Assembly: GCA_004154925.1 (NCBI GenBank)
Contig: QJNS01000018.1
Coordinates: 310,001-374,000 of the forward strand
Reading direction: 5' to 3'
Length of the DNA stretch: 64,000 nucleotides
Origin: Monosporascus cannonballus
Lineage: Eukaryota; Ascomycota; Sordariomycetes; Xylariales
Part shown: positions 60,801 through 64,000 of the stretch, one piece after another
Numbering within the stretch: the stretch's first letter is position 1
Layout of the letters: each line of letters opens with the position of its first letter
Translations under genes and position numbers: made by a program
Notes under the pieces: model-generated
The model's database searches: none
What the model saw: the letters and a program-made list of their open reading frames with translations, nothing else
What the model was told of the DNA's origin: nothing

Positions 60801-62530
60801 CTCACTGTTTTCTATATAATTATTTATAACGAGTTTGAATTCATTCAAGATATTTTTCATAAAAATTATAATTATAAAGATTTAATTTAACGTTTCGTTT
60901 AAATTCTAAAACCTTAAATTAATTTATATCTATATTAAAAAAGTTAAATACTACGATTTATTATAAAGTTAAGGTTTTGTAATTTGTTATTTTATAACGT
61001 TAATTTGTATCAAAGTAATATTTTTAAAAGTATAAATTATTTGATATAGCTTTTAAGTGTTTTAATTTTCGTTTAAAGTTAAATTATTATAATAATTTCA
61101 ATATTCAAGATATAAATAATAAATAATAATTATTATTTACAATTTCTCAATATCAGTAAATAACAACTTATTATAAATAACGGTTAAAACGTTTAATTTA
61201 TTATTAAATTTTAATTGTGCGAGTTTATTTTACTAAGAATATTATAGAAAATTAGATAATTAAATACATTAATTATATTTCGTAATATTATATCTATTTT
61301 AGCAGCATTATTATATTATAAATTAAGTTTATTTCATTATATGTTTAATAAAAATATATCTTTTACTTATAATTTAAAGTACGTAGAAAGTTTAATATTT
61401 AAACGTTTTAAGCTTTTTAAACATTTTACACTTACTTAAACAGCTTAAAATACTAAGGTTTCTAAGTACTTTAAGCTAGTTGCGTAATTCTGTTTCTATA
61501 TTAGATCTAGGTTTTCTTGTTCTAATTGTCTTTAGGCTTGCTAAGTCTATTAGATTATAATATAAATACTACACCCAATATCTTCGAATACTATAACGGA
61601 TATATAATTTTCACGATTAAAAATAAGTAATAATATACAATTTAGAAAATATTTAATATTTATATTTGATTTTATTAATAATCATTAAATTTATATTTAA
61701 TAATAATTCCAAAGTTTAAAAACTAATATAATACTTTTTACTATAATACAAAACTTAATCGAAATGTAATTAAATATAAAAAGTTAGAAGATAAATAAAT
61801 AGAGCTTTTATACTATAATACTTTATTATTTTACAAATATTATATAAAGTTTGAAATAAAAGCTTTTAAAAATTATATACATGTATTACTAATATAAACG
61901 AGAACTACACTTTAACCTATTATAGAACATTTTATTATGTAATTGAGTTTAATATTTAAATATACTTTAAATTATGTTTTTATATAACGATTTACTGTTG
62001 TCTTTTTATAAATCTTAAATAGTCCAATTCTAATTTATATATTTAAAAGCCTATTATAATATAATATATTTCGTTTTTAGCGGTTTTACATATTAATGTT
62101 TAGTATTAATCTGTCTATAGTTTTTTAATCAAAAAGAAATATAATAATCAAAAAATTAAAAAGCACTTTACTTATAATAATTATTTAAGTATTAACTTTA
62201 ACTCATATTAAACGTTCGTTAATTAAAATTTTAAAAATAAAAACTGTTAATTATAATATTTTATTAAGAACACACTGCTTGTATTAACGAAAATATATCT
62301 TGATATATTAATATATTTTGCTCACTTTTTAGTTTAATTTAGCACTTTTTAAAAACATGTAATTTTTATAGTTTATCTTAAATTTTAGTTTCTAGTATAT
62401 AGTATTATTTCACGCTAAGTTATCTTCGTTAATAAAATTACTGTTATAATAATCTCAATTAGAAGATCTTTTACAAATATTACGAGCGTTACCACTTCTC
62501 CCCATTCACTAAGCAATTAATGTCAAATAA
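54836..62530. mobile_element. AT-rich block 3, RIP-type damaged DNA, element type unresolved
   Basis: Abrupt onset after a poly-A stretch at about 54838 and end near 62530. Very AT-rich, no intact open frame above about 60 codons. No reverse transcriptase, integrase or transposase motif could be read with confidence on either strand. It is called mobile DNA by analogy with blocks 1 and 2. Confidence 0.5.
60165..60310. repeat. GC-balanced, undamaged island within AT block 3
   Basis: About 145 bp with normal composition (GCTGTATCTTATATCGCTGC near the left, GGACTAAGCTGTAATAG at the right) in otherwise very AT-rich DNA. The size and contrast resemble the two solo LTRs of block 1, but no target duplication or TG...CA ends could be fixed. 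Confidence 0.45.
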
Positions 62531-63018
62531 ATAAATATACTTTCATTGGTATATATGCCGCCCTTTAACGCCAGGGAAATATTTCATGATTCCAAAACTC
62601 CAATGGAATTTAAATGCTTAAATCCACCCCATAAGGTCAATTGCAACCGCAGCTGCGGTTGTGCATGTCGTTATGTTATTTTATGCGAAAAAGCTCACAA
62701 GTTTATGTCCTACCAGGTTCTTCCATCTTCAAATCCCCTTCCAACTGGGTATCCCTGACTTGAACTCGGAACTTTTCTAGTCGGGTGGCGTTTTTAGCCC
62801 TGACTAATACCTCTTGGCTCGATATCAATTCTCCAGAAAAATGAGACACCCGGTCGCCCCTGGGGTATCATTCACTGGACATCCATATAAGCCTGTTTGG
62901 GACTCGATTCTGGATATTTCGTGTTTCTCGATGCATCTCGACGTTTATACCGGCACGTTCACTTTTCTGTGATACTCGAGACTTCTGTCCATTCCCCGAT
63001 GCACCACTCTGTCCTGAG
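62531..63018. other. Upstream region of the membrane protein gene
   Basis: GC rises again from about 62540. A 70-codon frame (62546-62758) has no features. Promoter of the gene at 63019 is expected here. Confidence 0.45.
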
Positions 63019-64000
63019 ATGAGTCTCCTTTCCCCAAACTTCGTTTTACAAGAGGTGTCCAGAGATGACATCGTCATTGCGTCTCTTGCGTGGGGCTTTA
63101 CGATAGGTTTCGGGTGGCTGTCGGTATGGACGGCAATGAAGCAGTCCTGGCATGCCTACAAGAGGACTGGCCGCCGGGTCCTCAATAACGGCTACGTGTG
63201 GATGATATGGCTCGAGGTGCTTGTATGTCTGGGCTTTGGCATAATATGCTTTCTATATCTTCTAGGGGTGATCGCACCAAGGTCAGTATCAGTGATGCAC
63301 ATATGACAATGAAAACGGAAGAGGCACTTACTAACCCAGCCTTTGGATCAGTTTTATTTTCTACTTTAGCATCCGTGAGTTCACTACGAGATCTGATGAA
63401 CATACAGATGCTAATTAACCACGATAGTCACCCTCTGGGCTTTGCAGGTCCAATTCCTGCTCCAGATCATCATTAACCGTTGTTCGCTACTGATACCGGA
63501 TAAGCGGTTCTCCTGGAAGCTCAAAGTTGGTGTTGCCACCCTCATCACGGCTATCAACATTTCCGTGTACAACATCTGGATTCCTGCTCGCCTGCAAATA
63601 TCCGAGGAGTACATTCATATTAACGAGTGGTGGGATCGCTGCGAGAAGGTCATATATCTCCTTGTCGATGGCGCGCTCAACATATACTTCATTATAATTG
63701 TCCGTCGAAACCTGGTACAAAATGGCCTGCAAAAATACAACCGCTTGGTTCACTTCAACATGTTCATCATCGGCTTCTCGCTGAGTATGGATGTTCTTAT
63801 TATAGCCATGATGAGCCTGGAGAATACATTTGTGTAAGTACATCTCGAATCTCAAACCCCATTTGCGGATGCCTGCACGCTTATCAAGAGCTGATCAATC
63901 CCCCTTGTAGTTATATGCAATTTCATCCCTTAGCGTATATGGTCAAGCTTCATATCGAGATGTCGATGGCCGAGCTCATCGGAACCATCGCCAAGGAACG
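63019..64000 (+). CDS. Conserved fungal multi-pass integral membrane protein (5' part; continues beyond the window)
   Basis: Exons 63019-63281, 63340-63374, 63428-63833 and 63911 to past 64000. Introns of 58, 53 and 77 bp have CTAAC, CTAAT and CTGAT branch sites and join in frame. The reading gives MSLLSPNFVLQEVSRDD, then hydrophobic spans (IVIASLAWGFTIGFGWLSVW, WMIWLEVLVCLGFGIICFL, FYFSILTLWALQVQFLLQII, VGVATLITAINISVYNIW, VIYLLVDGALNIYFIII, FNMFIIGFSLSMDVLIIAMM) and YMQFHPLAYMVKLHIEMSMA. At least six spans are seen, suggesting a seven-span protein of the large ascomycete family of unknown function. The micro-exon of 35 bp is needed to keep both frame and the third span. A receptor-like role is possible but not shown. 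Confidence 0.85.

Noticed and set aside
16296..62530. CRISPR-like or centromeric satellite arrays in the AT blocks
   Set aside because: No regularly spaced identical repeats were seen; the repeats present are dispersed transposon parts, and this is a eukaryote.

Overview
The window is genomic DNA of a filamentous ascomycete (Pezizomycotina, most likely a Sordariomycete; the class is inference). Support: short spliceosomal introns of about 50-100 bp with CTAAC/CTGAC branch sites, fungal P450s, a chromovirus-type Ty3/gypsy load, and sharply bounded AT-rich blocks whose transposon remnants carry the C-to-T/G-to-A damage expected of repeat-induced point mutation (RIP). Gene-bearing DNA is GC-balanced. 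Three blocks (about 16.3-25.7, 31.95-53.0 and 54.8-62.5 kb) are extremely AT-rich and essentially free of intact genes.

Left gene region (1-16.3 kb). It opens with a cluster of small fungal Myb/SANT-like nuclear proteins: a partial 3' exon at the left edge, a two-exon gene on the minus strand (1260-2101), a gene with an AT-hook and repeats (4268-5634), and at 6.2-8.6 kb an array of five diverged copies of the same first-exon module. Each copy has its own ATG and each ends in a phase-2 splice donor, but only one set of downstream exons follows. This is the most unusual structure in the window. Next come an intact eight-exon M28B glutamate-carboxypeptidase-like metallopeptidase on the minus strand (9275-11852), a P450 pseudogene with nonsense codons (12871-14741), and the N-terminal part of a second, unrelated P450 that is cut off where the first AT block begins.

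First AT block (16.3-25.7 kb): a RIP-degraded Ty3/gypsy element in plus orientation with recognisable RT and integrase, a second copy of its 3' region to the left, and extra LTR-terminal copies at the right. Two short, largely undamaged solo LTRs sit in it; one splits the integrase and has a perfect 5-bp target duplication.

Gene island (25.7-31.9 kb): a kinase-fold gene (minus), UFD1 (minus) and, sharing an upstream region with UFD1, a LIN1/CD2BP2-type GYF-domain protein (plus).

Second AT block (31.95-53.0 kb): bounded by perfect 20-bp inverted repeats. It appears to hold a roughly 11.7-kb transposon with a degraded DUF6589-like gene, a 2.4-kb internally deleted relative that shares its subterminal regions, and a chromovirus-type gypsy fragment. 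A RIP-mutated LTR of the same family as the solo LTR in block one follows that fragment. A small GC-balanced spacer without a recognisable gene follows, then the third AT block, whose content could not be resolved. The window ends in the 5' part of a conserved fungal multi-pass membrane protein gene (63019 to beyond 64000).

All exon models and alignments were made by eye; no searches were run.
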